Positions 53,481 through 62,508 of a DNA stretch of 64,000 nucleotides are shown piece by piece. Position 1 is the stretch's first letter, and each line of letters opens with the position of its first letter. This DNA is from an uncultured Tenacibaculum sp. (GTDB lineage Bacteria > Bacteroidota > Bacteroidia > Flavobacteriales > Flavobacteriaceae). A program made the position numbers and the translations under genes. The stretch covers positions 557,313 through 621,312 of the forward strand of contig NZ_CANMMT010000002.1 in NCBI RefSeq assembly GCF_947499065.1, in the 5' to 3' direction. The notes beneath the pieces are model-generated. The model did no database searches. It was not told the origin of the DNA and saw nothing but the letters and a program-made list of their open reading frames with translations.

Positions 53481-53524
53481 TGTGATTTAAAAATGATTTT
53501 TATGTGATACTTCTGTGATAACAT
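53481..53524 (+). promoter_or_regulatory. Four 11-bp direct repeats, candidate response-regulator operator
   Basis: Starting at 53481 the sequence reads in 11-bp steps: TGTGATTTAAA, AATGATTTTTA, TGTGATACTTC, TGTGATAACAT. Three of the four begin TGTGAT, the second AATGAT. An 11-bp period is characteristic of OmpR/PhoB-type operators. The array lies 45 bp upstream of the response regulator start and 67 bp before the adenylation-enzyme gene, so it can serve both directions. Confidence 0.7.
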
Positions 53525-53591
53525 TCAAAGTTATTTACATCATTAAAACAAAGCTGCAGCGTAAAATCAATATTAATTTAATTAAATCACC

Positions 53592-55226
53592 ATGAAAAAA
53601 ACAGCCTCAAATGATGATATTCTATACGAAAGAAAGATAGAAATTGGTAAAAAGAAAATACACTACCTAAAACCATCAATACAAAAAAGTACAATTGGTA
53701 ATTTATCTCTTAAAGATCAAGAAAAGTTTATTGAATACGGTATTGCACCATTAGTTCCTCCGAAACACAAAAACATTTTAGAAGCCTTTGAATACTGGGT
53801 TTCAAAAACACCAAAAGCTAATGCCGCAATTCATTTAAACAAAGTAATTACTTACAAAGAGCTAGATAATCAAGCCACTATTTTAGCTCTTTTATTAAAA
53901 CAAAAAGGAATTTCTTCTGGAGACAGCATTGGCTTGTACATGCATCGTTATTTAGACATGCTAATAGGCATTATTGCTTGCTTAAAATTAGGAGCAATCT
54001 ATGTTCCTCAAGACCCTAGAATAGTTCCTAAAAACATGCTTAATTCTATTTACAAATTAAGTAATGCTTCAATAATAGTTTCGCATTCAAATTATCAAAA
54101 TCAAGATTTATTTGAAAATGAAAGCAAAGTTGTGTTCATAGATAATGAATTATCTAAAGACATTTATAAACACTTATATGGAAATGTAAAACTGATTAAT
54201 CAAAAAGGAAACACACCTAATTCCACATGCTTTATTTTATTCACTTCTGGAACAACAGGTGTACCAAACGGTGTTCAAGTTACTCATAAAAACTTGTGTA
54301 ACATTTTATACACTTCACCAGGAAACCTCAATATAAAATCAGGAACTAAGGTAGCTCAAATACTCAATATTTCTTTTGACATGGCTGCTTGGGAAATTCT
54401 TGGTTGTTTAGGAAATGGAGGAACCTTATTGATTAGAGGTAAAAACATACAAGAAACTGCTGAAAAAGCTAATGTAATTATTGCTACACCAACCATACTT
54501 ACTACTATAGATGTAAATAAATGTAAGTTGGTAGAAACTGTTGCTGTAGCAGGAGAACCTTGTCCTGAGATTCTAGCCAATAAGTGGGCCAAAGTTTGTG
54601 ATTTTTACAATTCATGTGGCCCTACTGAAACCACTATTGTAAACACCATGAAAAGATGCGATCTAAAAAATAAAGAACTATCCATTGGTAAACCTACCCC
54701 AAACAACACTGTATATGTTTTAAACGAAAAGAAAGAACCTTGTGAAATTGGTGAAGTAGGAATTATGTGGGCTGGTGGTAATTGTGTTACCAAAGGCTAT
54801 ATAAACAATGACGAGTTAAACAAGAAACGCTATGCCTATGATCCTTTTTTAAACAACGGAGATCAAATGTTTAATACTGGTGATCTTGGTAAATGGAATT
54901 CAGAAGGAGAACTTATCCATTATGGAAGAGTTGATGATCAAGTAAAAATCAAGGGATTTAGAGTTGAGCTAGATGCTATTTCAAAAATAATTGAACGAAA
55001 TCCAAATGTAAAAAGAGCTGTAACTCTAAAGCATCAAAACTTTCTTGTTTCTTTTATTAGTGGATCTTTTAAAAATAGAACAGAGGTTTTAGAATTATTG
55101 AAAGAGAATATTTCTAAAGAACTCCCCTATTATTATTTACCTAGTGAATTCATTTTTATGGAAGAACTTCCAAAAACATCTCGTGGTAAAATAAATAAGA
55201 CTGAATTAAAAGATTTTTTAAACTAA
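53592..55226 (+). CDS. Stand-alone amino-acid-adenylating (AMP-binding) enzyme
   Basis: The 544-residue protein is an adenylate-forming enzyme of the NRPS A-domain type. A core motif LFTSGTTGVPNGV lies at about 216-229, SFDMAAWEI at about 256-264, NSCGPTETT for substrate/AMP contact, TGDLGKW and GRVDDQVKIKGFRVEL as later A motifs, and a C-terminal SRGKINKTEL with the catalytic Lys. No carrier-protein or condensation domain follows. The substrate is unpredictable from here. The gene is the first of a four-gene operon whose next member is a membrane oxidoreductase. Confidence 0.88.
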   Translation: MKKTASNDDILYERKIEIGKKKIHYLKPSIQKSTIGNLSLKDQEKFIEYGIAPLVPPKHKNILEAFEYWVSKTPKANAAIHLNKVITYKELDNQATILALLLKQKGISSGDSIGLYMHRYLDMLIGIIACLKLGAIYVPQDPRIVPKNMLNSIYKLSNASIIVSHSNYQNQDLFENESKVVFIDNELSKDIYKHLYGNVKLINQKGNTPNSTCFILFTSGTTGVPNGVQVTHKNLCNILYTSPGNLNIKSGTKVAQILNISFDMAAWEILGCLGNGGTLLIRGKNIQETAEKANVIIATPTILTTIDVNKCKLVETVAVAGEPCPEILANKWAKVCDFYNSCGPTETTIVNTMKRCDLKNKELSIGKPTPNNTVYVLNEKKEPCEIGEVGIMWAGGNCVTKGYINNDELNKKRYAYDPFLNNGDQMFNTGDLGKWNSEGELIHYGRVDDQVKIKGFRVELDAISKIIERNPNVKRAVTLKHQNFLVSFISGSFKNRTEVLELLKENISKELPYYYLPSEFIFMEELPKTSRGKINKTELKDFLN

Positions 55227-55231
55227 TTAAG

Positions 55232-56545
55232 ATGGGAACAATAGTATTACCTCCTAAAAAAGGATTTTTATATCGTTTAGGAAAACATCCATGGCTCATA
55301 CCTTATCATAGGCTATTTATCTTAATTACTTTGATAAACGCTTTTGTAATGATAAAAGCATTTACAACATGGAATTGGTTTTCTTTAAACAACATTCAAC
55401 TTGATAAAATAGCTGAAGTGATTTTATATAATTTTTCTCTAGCTATATTAATAAGGCAACAATATATTATTAATATACTCTTTAAAATAGCTACAGGTGT
55501 GCCTAAAAGCTGGCCTTTGTTTATTAGAAGAATATGTGCTAAAGTTTATCATTTTGGTGGATTACATAGCTCTAGTGCCACTATGGGAACCTTATGGTAT
55601 GTTATTTTTGTTATTAGTTTATACTATAATTTCACACATAAACTTCATAACGTTAACCTTCCTATTATTTTAGTTACTTCATTAATATTGATATTGTTAA
55701 TCGGTATTTTAATAACTGCTTTACCTAAAATGAGAGCTAAATATCATAATCAATTTGAAATAGCACATAGATTAGGTGGATGGACAGTTTTATTTCTTTT
55801 CTGGGTTCAAATGATTTTGTTTTTAAACATGCAACATTCATTAGAAACTATTGCACAAAGCTCAAACTTTTGGATACTAGTAACGCTAACAATAAGTGTT
55901 ATACTTCCATGGCTGCGTTTGAAAAAAGTAGAGATTGACATTGTAAAACCATCAAATCATGTTGCTCTAGCTTCTTTTAATTATGGTGTAACTCCATTTG
56001 CTGGATCATCTACCGCTTTAAGTAGAAATCCTTTATTAGAATGGCATTCTTTTGCTAATGTTCCTTCGCCACAAAAAGAAGGTTTTCGTTTAACAATTTC
56101 AAGAGCTGGAGATTGGACAGGTAATTTTATTAATGATAAACCTGAAAAAATATGGGTAAAAGGTATACCAACTGCTGGTGTAGGAAATATTGACAAGATA
56201 TTTAATAAAGTTATTTGGGTTGCTACTGGTAGTGGAATTGGTCCATGTATTCCTCATCTTCTATTAAATGAAACTCCATCTTTGTTAATATGGGCTACTA
56301 GAAATCCTGAGAAAACATATGGCGAAGACCTTGTAAATGAAATTAAAGCGGTTCAACCAAATGCTATTATCTGGGACACTGACGCCAATGGCAAACCCGA
56401 TTTAGTTAAACTAGCCTACAAAGCTTACAAAAGTTTTAAAGCAGAAGCAGTAATCTGCATATCTAATCAAAAGTTAACTCAAAAAGTGGTGCATAATATG
56501 GAGTACTTAGGAATTCCAGCATATGGCGCTATTTGGGATTCTTAA
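55232..56545 (+). CDS. Membrane FAD/NAD(P)H oxidoreductase, ferric-reductase-like
   Basis: The 437-residue protein has about six membrane helices (near 27-47, 62-82, 117-135, 145-165, 181-200 and 213-228) with histidines at 107, 112, 172 and 179 that could bind heme. A soluble domain follows with a flavin-site-like EWHSF (270-274), GFRLTISRAGDWT and the nucleotide-binding ATGSGIGPC (331-339). The end of the protein (RNPEKTYG, AIIWDTD, IPAYGAIWDS) resembles, from memory, the C-terminal membrane reductase part of certain fungal NRPS-like proteins. It follows the adenylation gene after 5 bp. Confidence 0.75.
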   Translation: MGTIVLPPKKGFLYRLGKHPWLIPYHRLFILITLINAFVMIKAFTTWNWFSLNNIQLDKIAEVILYNFSLAILIRQQYIINILFKIATGVPKSWPLFIRRICAKVYHFGGLHSSSATMGTLWYVIFVISLYYNFTHKLHNVNLPIILVTSLILILLIGILITALPKMRAKYHNQFEIAHRLGGWTVLFLFWVQMILFLNMQHSLETIAQSSNFWILVTLTISVILPWLRLKKVEIDIVKPSNHVALASFNYGVTPFAGSSTALSRNPLLEWHSFANVPSPQKEGFRLTISRAGDWTGNFINDKPEKIWVKGIPTAGVGNIDKIFNKVIWVATGSGIGPCIPHLLLNETPSLLIWATRNPEKTYGEDLVNEIKAVQPNAIIWDTDANGKPDLVKLAYKAYKSFKAEAVICISNQKLTQKVVHNMEYLGIPAYGAIWDS

Positions 56546-56571
56546 ACAATTAATCTAAAAATTTTAAAAAC

Positions 56572-57345
56572 ATGAATGTACTATTTAAACAAATAGACAG
56601 GGTTCTTATTGCCCAATTAAATCGTCCTAAAGCTTTAAATGCTTTGAATTCTGAGATTATGCATGAGCTTTTAATTGGATTAGAAAAATATGATTTAGAT
56701 CCCAAAATAGGCTGTATTGTACTTACAGGTAACAAAGACTTTTTTTGTGCTGGTGCAGATATTAAAGAAATGAATAAAATGAATGCTTCTCAAATGATTG
56801 AAGAAGATTATTTTAACCATTGGGAGCGATTTACTAAACTAAAAACTCCAATAATCGCGGCTGTTTCTGGTCATGCTTTTGGAGGCGGTTGTGAACTCGC
56901 TATGATGTCTGACATCTTATATGCTTCAAGCAATGCTGTATTTGGACAACCAGAAATAAAACTTGGAGTAATTCCTGGAATTGGTGGTACACAGCGACTT
57001 ACTAAGCTTATAGGTAAAGCTAAAGCCATGGAAATTATTCTCACAGGTAGAGATATAACGGCAACAGAAGCTAATTCAATTGGTTTGGTTTCACAGCTAT
57101 TTTCTGAAGAGAATTTTATGGAATCTGTGATGAATAAAGCTCATAACATTTCAAATTATTCAAAAACAGCTTTAAAAATAGCTAAAGAAGCAATTAATCA
57201 ATCATTAGAAACTGGACTTACCTCGGGAATTGTTTTTGAACGAAAATTATTCCATTCACTATTCAACACTAATGATCAACAAGAAGGAATGAATGCTTTT
57301 ATAGAAAAGCGAATTCCACAATTTAACACTCCTCATAAAAACTAA
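56572..57345 (+). CDS. Enoyl-CoA hydratase/isomerase family protein
   Basis: The 257-residue protein is a crotonase: oxyanion-hole CAGADIKEM at 59-67 and GGGCELAM at 104-111, with Glu108 and Glu128 (GQPEIKLG) in the positions of the two catalytic glutamates of enoyl-CoA hydratase. GIGGTQRL follows. It probably hydrates trans-2-enoyl-CoA or acts on a similar thioester. It lies 26 bp after the membrane reductase gene in the same operon, so its substrate may be the product of the adenylation enzyme or an intermediate. Confidence 0.88.
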   Translation: MNVLFKQIDRVLIAQLNRPKALNALNSEIMHELLIGLEKYDLDPKIGCIVLTGNKDFFCAGADIKEMNKMNASQMIEEDYFNHWERFTKLKTPIIAAVSGHAFGGGCELAMMSDILYASSNAVFGQPEIKLGVIPGIGGTQRLTKLIGKAKAMEIILTGRDITATEANSIGLVSQLFSEENFMESVMNKAHNISNYSKTALKIAKEAINQSLETGLTSGIVFERKLFHSLFNTNDQQEGMNAFIEKRIPQFNTPHKN

Positions 57346-57349
57346 TAAC

Positions 57350-58060
57350 ATGAAAAAAATATATTTAATTACAGTCATAAATTTATTATTAACCTTTACT
57401 CTTTATTCACAAGAAAAAAAAGCTAGTAAAACCACTTTTGCAATCATGCCTATACATAATAGCGGTGCAGGTTTTAACAATGTATTTTTAGGCTCTTATG
57501 AATTAAAACCTCGAAAGAAATTAACCTTTTATAGTGTTTTTTGGGTAAACCCTTCTTTTGGGAACCAAGGAAAAGATTTATTCTTAGAAACTGGAGTTGG
57601 TTTGGGGTTTGTATCCAAAAATAAAAAATGGTTTATCAATCCTAGTTTAGGTTTTGGACATGGTAAATTATTATCACAAACAGCTGGAACTAAAATAGCT
57701 GAAAGTATTATACCTAGTCTATTTTTGGTACATAACTCAGGAAGATTTGAACTTGAAGCTTATACAGCTTACTATAAAAGTTTAAGAGGTGAAGGAAATT
57801 CACAAGACTTGATGTTAAACTGGGTTATTCCAGGGTTTAAAGTAAATAAATACTTATCGCTTGGTGGTTTTTATGAACATTTAGGTCAAACAAGAGTTGA
57901 TAATGGAAATAAAGTAACCTTGTATCAATTCTTAGGCGGTTATATCAAAACTACTTTAGATAATGGTGTTTGGTTCCGTTTTGCTTTTGGGCCTAATATT
58001 TCCAATGATAATGTAAATGCAAACGAATTTTATAAAATACAAGCTTTTATACCTATTTAA
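57350..58060 (+). CDS. Exported beta-strand-rich protein, probable outer-membrane barrel
   Basis: The 236-residue product has a signal peptide (cleavage near residue 20, LYSQ). The mature protein is a series of amphipathic strands with frequent Gly and aromatic residues (ETGVGLGFVSKNKKWFINPSLGFGHG, YKVNKYLSLGGFYEHL-like) and ends with a strand and Ile. This is the pattern of a small outer-membrane beta-barrel; I recall related Bacteroidota proteins under DUF6733. It starts 4 bp after the enoyl-CoA hydratase gene and completes the operon, which is followed by a terminator. Confidence 0.65.
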   Translation: MKKIYLITVINLLLTFTLYSQEKKASKTTFAIMPIHNSGAGFNNVFLGSYELKPRKKLTFYSVFWVNPSFGNQGKDLFLETGVGLGFVSKNKKWFINPSLGFGHGKLLSQTAGTKIAESIIPSLFLVHNSGRFELEAYTAYYKSLRGEGNSQDLMLNWVIPGFKVNKYLSLGGFYEHLGQTRVDNGNKVTLYQFLGGYIKTTLDNGVWFRFAFGPNISNDNVNANEFYKIQAFIPI

Positions 58061-58080
58061 TAGGTATTGTTTGGGGAGAA

Positions 58081-58143
58081 TGCTATTAGTAGAAAGTTAA
58101 TAGCAACAAAACAGCGTAATCTGTAAAAAGATTGCGCTGTTTC
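58081..58143 (+). terminator. Double hairpin ending the adenylation operon
   Basis: A first hairpin has TGCTATTA (58081-58088) with TAATAGCA (58098-58105). The second, 58109-58142, has AAACAGCGTAATCT and AGATTGCGCTGTTT with one wobble and a TTT tail, and is the likely terminator. The promoter of the next gene starts immediately after. Confidence 0.8.
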
Positions 58144-58144
58144 A

Positions 58145-58174
58145 TTGGGAATATTTTTTTTATCAATACTTTTG
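58145..58174 (+). promoter_or_regulatory. Promoter of the DUF4258 gene
   Basis: TTG (58145-58147), a 19-bp spacer and TACTTTTG (58167-58174) match the Bacteroidota consensus. The ATG lies 17 bp downstream. Confidence 0.75.
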
Positions 58175-58191
58175 CAGCTCAAAATTAAATT

Positions 58192-58566
58192 ATGAATTTA
58201 TTAAAACGTTTTGGTTACTACCTTATAGGTTTAGCTCTTGGATCAATAGTTGTACTTTTTATTTGGAAAGGAAAAGATGTTACTTTTGATTATGGTATGG
58301 ATGCACGTACTTTAAAAACTATCCGTATTAAAAAGCGCTTATTTTCAAACAGTGCTCAACAAACGTTAACAAATTCACCTATAGATACTGCTACTATCTC
58401 TAATGTTTTAAAATATGGAGATGTTGATTTTGGAAAAAGCAAACCTCGTTTAAAACCTTGTGCTGAGTATTTTATTACTGGAAAAGATAGCTTAGATCAC
58501 ATTGATCTTTACATTGTTAGATGCGATTCTACTTCTACTATTAAATCAATAACCATAAACAACTAG
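58192..58566 (+). CDS. DUF4258 family protein with membrane anchor
   Basis: The 124-residue protein has one N-terminal membrane helix (about 8-25) followed by a soluble domain with DYGMDARTLKTIRIKKRLFS and VLKYGDVDF, matching DUF4258 as found in Bacteroidota. The domain recalls small RNase-toxin-like folds in other contexts, but anchored versions like this one are conserved single genes with no known function. It has its own promoter and ends 4 bp inside the convergent YdeI-family gene. Confidence 0.8.
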   Translation: MNLLKRFGYYLIGLALGSIVVLFIWKGKDVTFDYGMDARTLKTIRIKKRLFSNSAQQTLTNSPIDTATISNVLKYGDVDFGKSKPRLKPCAEYFITGKDSLDHIDLYIVRCDSTSTIKSITINN

Positions 58567-59156
58567 CAGTTTTTATATTTATCATATAATCCAACTCCAT
58601 TTAAAATCATTGGTATTATTTTTTCTAATCGTTTTAATTTAGTTGCTTCTCTTTTAGCTTCTGAAATATGATCAGTGAATTCTCTTTTTTTACTTAAGGT
58701 AAATTTTTCAAAGCTTTCTTTTAGCTTTTCATCTTTATCTAGTTCAGATTGTAATTCGTTTGGTATTATCAATGGCTTTGTATTTTTCTTAGGCTTTAAT
58801 TCTTTTCCTTCTTCAGAATTTTTAATAGCTTCAAGAACATAAGATTTTAGCAATTCAACATCTATTTCTTCTATCTTATAAAAGCGCCATTGACGCATTG
58901 CTTTGGTCTTTCCTTCTTGAGCATTTTCTAAAACTTTTTGACCGTCTTTTAAAAAACTTCCTTGAAAAAACCACAAACCACAATAGTTTTTAAAGGCAGA
59001 CATTCCAACAATGTTTTTACCTTTATAAACATAAACTGGCGATCCCCATTTTATAGTTTCCTCTAAAGGTAATTCTATTAAAACCGAACGCAAGAGGTTT
59101 AACTCTTGCGTCCAATTATTTTTATCAGTAATATATTGTACTACTTTTTCGTTCAT
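58563..59156 (-). CDS. YdeI/OmpD-associated family protein (DUF1801 type)
   Basis: The 197-residue protein has an N-terminal DUF1801-like fold (WTQELNLLRSVLIELPLEETIKWGSPVYVYKGKNIVG, then GLWFFQGSFLKD) and a C-terminal YdeI-like helical segment with SKKREFTDHISEAKREATKLKRLEKIIPMI. Proteins of this family are linked to stress or antimicrobial-peptide tolerance in some bacteria, though the mechanism is unknown. It lies 36 bp after recQ on the same strand, so the two could be co-transcribed. Confidence 0.85.
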   Translation of the reverse strand: MNEKVVQYITDKNNWTQELNLLRSVLIELPLEETIKWGSPVYVYKGKNIVGMSAFKNYCGLWFFQGSFLKDGQKVLENAQEGKTKAMRQWRFYKIEEIDVELLKSYVLEAIKNSEEGKELKPKKNTKPLIIPNELQSELDKDEKLKESFEKFTLSKKREFTDHISEAKREATKLKRLEKIIPMILNGVGLYDKYKNC

Positions 59157-59192
59157 TCTTTAATTTTACTTTTTAATTAGTTGATACTACTA

Positions 59193-61391
59193 TTAATTTG
59201 CAATATCACTTGTAAACTTTATACGCATTAAACGTAATTCTTCATCATCATAATCTCCATCAAACTCATCCAATGCCTCTTGTATTTTATCAGTCTCTGA
59301 CTCCATAAAATAATCATGAATTTCTTCTTGCTGATCTTCATCTAATAAGTCATCCACAGCATAATCAATATTCAATTTTGTTCCAGAAAATACAATAGCT
59401 TCCATTTCCTTTATAAGCTCAGCCATTTCCAATCCTTTTGATTTGGCTATATCTTCTAAAGGTAATTTTCTATCTGTATTTTGAATAATAAATAGCTTTA
59501 ATCCAGAATTAACACCTGTACTTTTTACAATTAAATCGTCAGGACGCATAATATCGTTCTCTTCAACATAATTTGTAATAAGTTTTATAAAGTCTTTTCC
59601 GTACTTTTTTGCCTTACCTTCTCCAACTCCATGAACTTTTGATAATTCTTCTAAAGTAATAGGGTATTTTAACGCCATATCATCTAAAGAAGGGTCTTGG
59701 AACACTGCAAAAGGAGGTACTCCTAAACGCTTACCTACACTCTTACGTAAATCTTTTAGCATTTCTACTAATTTATTATCTACGCCTCCTCCAGCTGATT
59801 TGGTATTTGTTATAATTGTTCCATCATCATCTGTATCATATACATGATTTTCTGTCATCATAAATGATTCTGGATTTTCAATAAACTTTTTACCTTCTTC
59901 CGTTAGTTTTAAAACACCATATTGCTCGATTTCTTTTCTAATTAAATCTGCGACTAATACCTGACGTATAAGAGCCATCCAATAATGATTGCTTTTATCT
60001 TTACCAACTCCAAAGAAAGGTTGTCCTGTAGTTTTGTGAGACTTTAAAAGAGCATTTTCTTTACCAATTATTGTATTTACAACCTCTTTAGGTTTATACA
60101 TTTCATTAGTATTTTTGATTACAGACAGTAAAGTAACTACTTCATCTTTTGCTTCGTGCTTCTTTTTAGGATTACGCATATTATCATCCATATCCGCTCC
60201 TTCTCCATTAACTTCATCAAACTCTTCTCCAAAATAATGAAGTAAGTATTTACGTCTATTCATTGACGTTTCTGCATATCCCACTACTTCTTGCAATAAC
60301 GCATGACCAACCTCTTGTTCTGCAACAGGTTTATTAGCCATGAATTTTTCAAGCTTTTCTATGTCTTTGTATGAATAAAAAGTTAAACAGTAACCTTCTC
60401 CTCCATCTCTTCCAGCTCTACCTGTTTCTTGATAATAACTTTCTAAACTTTTAGGAATATCGTGGTGAATTACATAACGAACATCTGGTTTATCTATTCC
60501 CATACCAAAAGCAATAGTTGCCACAATAACATCGCAATCTTCCATCAAAAACATATCTTGATGTTTTGCTCTTGTTTTGGCATCTAAACCTGCGTGATAA
60601 GGAAGTGCATTGATACCATTTACTTGTAATACTTGGGCTATTTCCTCCACTTTTTTACGACTTAAACAGTAAATAATTCCTGTTTTTCCTGATCGTTGTT
60701 TAATAAAGCGAATAATATCCTTTTCAATCTCCTTTGTTTTAGGACGTACCTCATAAAACAAATTGGATCTGTTAAATGATGCTTTAAAAACATTTGCATC
60801 ACTCATACCAAGAGTTTTAAGTATATCTTCTTGGACTTTTTCAGTTGCAGTAGCTGTTAAACCTATAATAGGCACATTATCTATCTGCTTAATAATAGTA
60901 CGCAAATTTCTATACTCAGGCCTAAAATCGTGTCCCCATTCAGAGATACAATGTGCCTCATCAATTGCTACAAAAGAAATCTTTTGCTTTCTTAAAAAAT
61001 CAACATACTCCTCTTTAATCAATGATTCTGGGGCTACATACAGTAACTTGGTTATTCCAGTCTCAATATCTGATTTTACTTGCGCAACTTCAGACTTGTT
61101 TAAAGACGAGTTTAATACATGGGCTATCCCATGATGTTCCGAAATACCTCTAATGGCATCGACTTGATTTTTCATTAATGCAATTAATGGTGAAACAACT
61201 ATGGCTGTTCCATCCTTCATTAACGCTGGTAACTGATAACATAATGATTTTCCGCCCCCCGTTGGCATTATTACAAAAGTGTTTTCATTCCTTAGGATGC
61301 TATTTACTACATCCTCTTGTAGACCTTTAAATTGGTTAAAACCAAATATTTTTTTTAATGATCCATATAACTCCGACTGCTCTATATTCAT
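59193..61391 (-). CDS. recQ: RecQ family DNA helicase lacking zinc-binding cysteines
   Basis: The 732-residue helicase has motif 0 (FGFNQFKGLQ), Walker A TGGGKS (44-49), DEAH (144-147), GLTATAT, GIIYCLS, ATIAFGMGIDKPDVR and QETGRAGRDG. The RecQ-C-terminal region follows, then an HRDC domain (about 520-605). In the zinc subdomain, where RecQ has Cys before RRK and a CxxCxxC cluster, this protein has SMNRRKYLLHYFGEEF and then NGEGADMDDNM, without cysteines. About 120 acidic residues extend the C-terminus. It unwinds DNA 3'-5' in repair and recombination; the subdomain must fold without zinc. Confidence 0.93.
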   Translation of the reverse strand: MNIEQSELYGSLKKIFGFNQFKGLQEDVVNSILRNENTFVIMPTGGGKSLCYQLPALMKDGTAIVVSPLIALMKNQVDAIRGISEHHGIAHVLNSSLNKSEVAQVKSDIETGITKLLYVAPESLIKEEYVDFLRKQKISFVAIDEAHCISEWGHDFRPEYRNLRTIIKQIDNVPIIGLTATATEKVQEDILKTLGMSDANVFKASFNRSNLFYEVRPKTKEIEKDIIRFIKQRSGKTGIIYCLSRKKVEEIAQVLQVNGINALPYHAGLDAKTRAKHQDMFLMEDCDVIVATIAFGMGIDKPDVRYVIHHDIPKSLESYYQETGRAGRDGGEGYCLTFYSYKDIEKLEKFMANKPVAEQEVGHALLQEVVGYAETSMNRRKYLLHYFGEEFDEVNGEGADMDDNMRNPKKKHEAKDEVVTLLSVIKNTNEMYKPKEVVNTIIGKENALLKSHKTTGQPFFGVGKDKSNHYWMALIRQVLVADLIRKEIEQYGVLKLTEEGKKFIENPESFMMTENHVYDTDDDGTIITNTKSAGGGVDNKLVEMLKDLRKSVGKRLGVPPFAVFQDPSLDDMALKYPITLEELSKVHGVGEGKAKKYGKDFIKLITNYVEENDIMRPDDLIVKSTGVNSGLKLFIIQNTDRKLPLEDIAKSKGLEMAELIKEMEAIVFSGTKLNIDYAVDDLLDEDQQEEIHDYFMESETDKIQEALDEFDGDYDDEELRLMRIKFTSDIAN

Positions 61392-61535
61392 CTTCTAATA
61401 TCAAAAATTAAAAATGAGAACTAAACTACAAAAAAACTATTACAAATAAGAAAGAAATTTTCTTTTTATTAAAAAGTTTTTCTTCTTAAATATTCCTACT
61501 TTTACACTTTAAATTTTACTTAAAACTTTTTTAAC

Positions 61536-62507
61536 TTGAAAGACGCAAACGCTATTCTCTCAACAGCAAAAGAAACTATACTTTTAGAAAGTAATGCTAT
61601 TGCTAATTTAGCAAATTTATTAGACAGTTCATTTGTTGACGCTGTTAATTTTATCTTTAATTCTAAAGGACGAGTAATTGTTACTGGAATTGGTAAAAGT
61701 GCAAATATTGCCAATAAAATGGTAGCTACTTTTAATTCTACTGGTACTCCTGCTGTTTTTATGCATGCCGCTGATGCCATACACGGAGATTTAGGAAATG
61801 TTCAAAGAGATGATGTAGTAATTTGTATTTCTAAAAGTGGAAATACACCTGAAATAAAGGTATTAGTTCCTCTTATTAAAAATTCAAATAACAAGATTGT
61901 AGCCATTACTGGAAATCCTGATTCGTTTTTAGGAAAAAACGCAGATTTCTTATTGAATTCTTTTGTTGAAAAAGAAGCTTGCCCTAACAATTTAGCACCA
62001 ACCACCAGTACTACTGCTCAGTTAGTATTAGGTGATGCTTTGGCTGTTTGTTTGTTAGATTTACGTGGTTTTACAAGTAGTGATTTTGCTAAATATCATC
62101 CAGGTGGAGCCTTAGGTAAACGTTTATATTTACGTGTATCAGATTTAATTAAAAACAATCTTTTACCTAAAGTTACTATTACTGATAAAATAACCAATGT
62201 TATTGTTGAAATTTCAGAAAAAAGATTAGGGGTAACTGCTGTTGTTAATAATGATAATAAACTATTAGGAATCATTACAGATGGTGATATTCGTAGAATG
62301 CTTAGTAAAACTACTAAGATTGATGAATTAACTGCAGAAGACATTATGAGTAAAAATCCAAAAACTATTAATGTTGATGCTATGGCTGTGAAAGCCCTAG
62401 AAACACTTGAAAACAATAGTATTACACAAATTTTAGTTACAGATAATAATGATAATTATGTAGGTGTGGTTCATTTACATGATTTAATTAAAGAAGGAAT
62501 ATTTTAA
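61536..62507 (+). CDS. kdsD: Arabinose-5-phosphate isomerase (KpsF/GutQ/KdsD type)
   Basis: The 323-residue protein has an N-terminal SIS sugar-isomerase domain (about 30-180: VIVTGIGKSANIANKMVATFNSTG, HGDLGNV, ISKSGNTPE) and two C-terminal CBS domains (about 205-323: ITDGDIRRML). It converts ribulose 5-phosphate to arabinose 5-phosphate for Kdo synthesis in the lipopolysaccharide core. The start is TTG at 61536; the next in-frame Met falls inside the SIS domain. tatC follows after one base. Confidence 0.93.
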   Translation: MKDANAILSTAKETILLESNAIANLANLLDSSFVDAVNFIFNSKGRVIVTGIGKSANIANKMVATFNSTGTPAVFMHAADAIHGDLGNVQRDDVVICISKSGNTPEIKVLVPLIKNSNNKIVAITGNPDSFLGKNADFLLNSFVEKEACPNNLAPTTSTTAQLVLGDALAVCLLDLRGFTSSDFAKYHPGGALGKRLYLRVSDLIKNNLLPKVTITDKITNVIVEISEKRLGVTAVVNNDNKLLGIITDGDIRRMLSKTTKIDELTAEDIMSKNPKTINVDAMAVKALETLENNSITQILVTDNNDNYVGVVHLHDLIKEGIF

Positions 62508-62508
62508 A

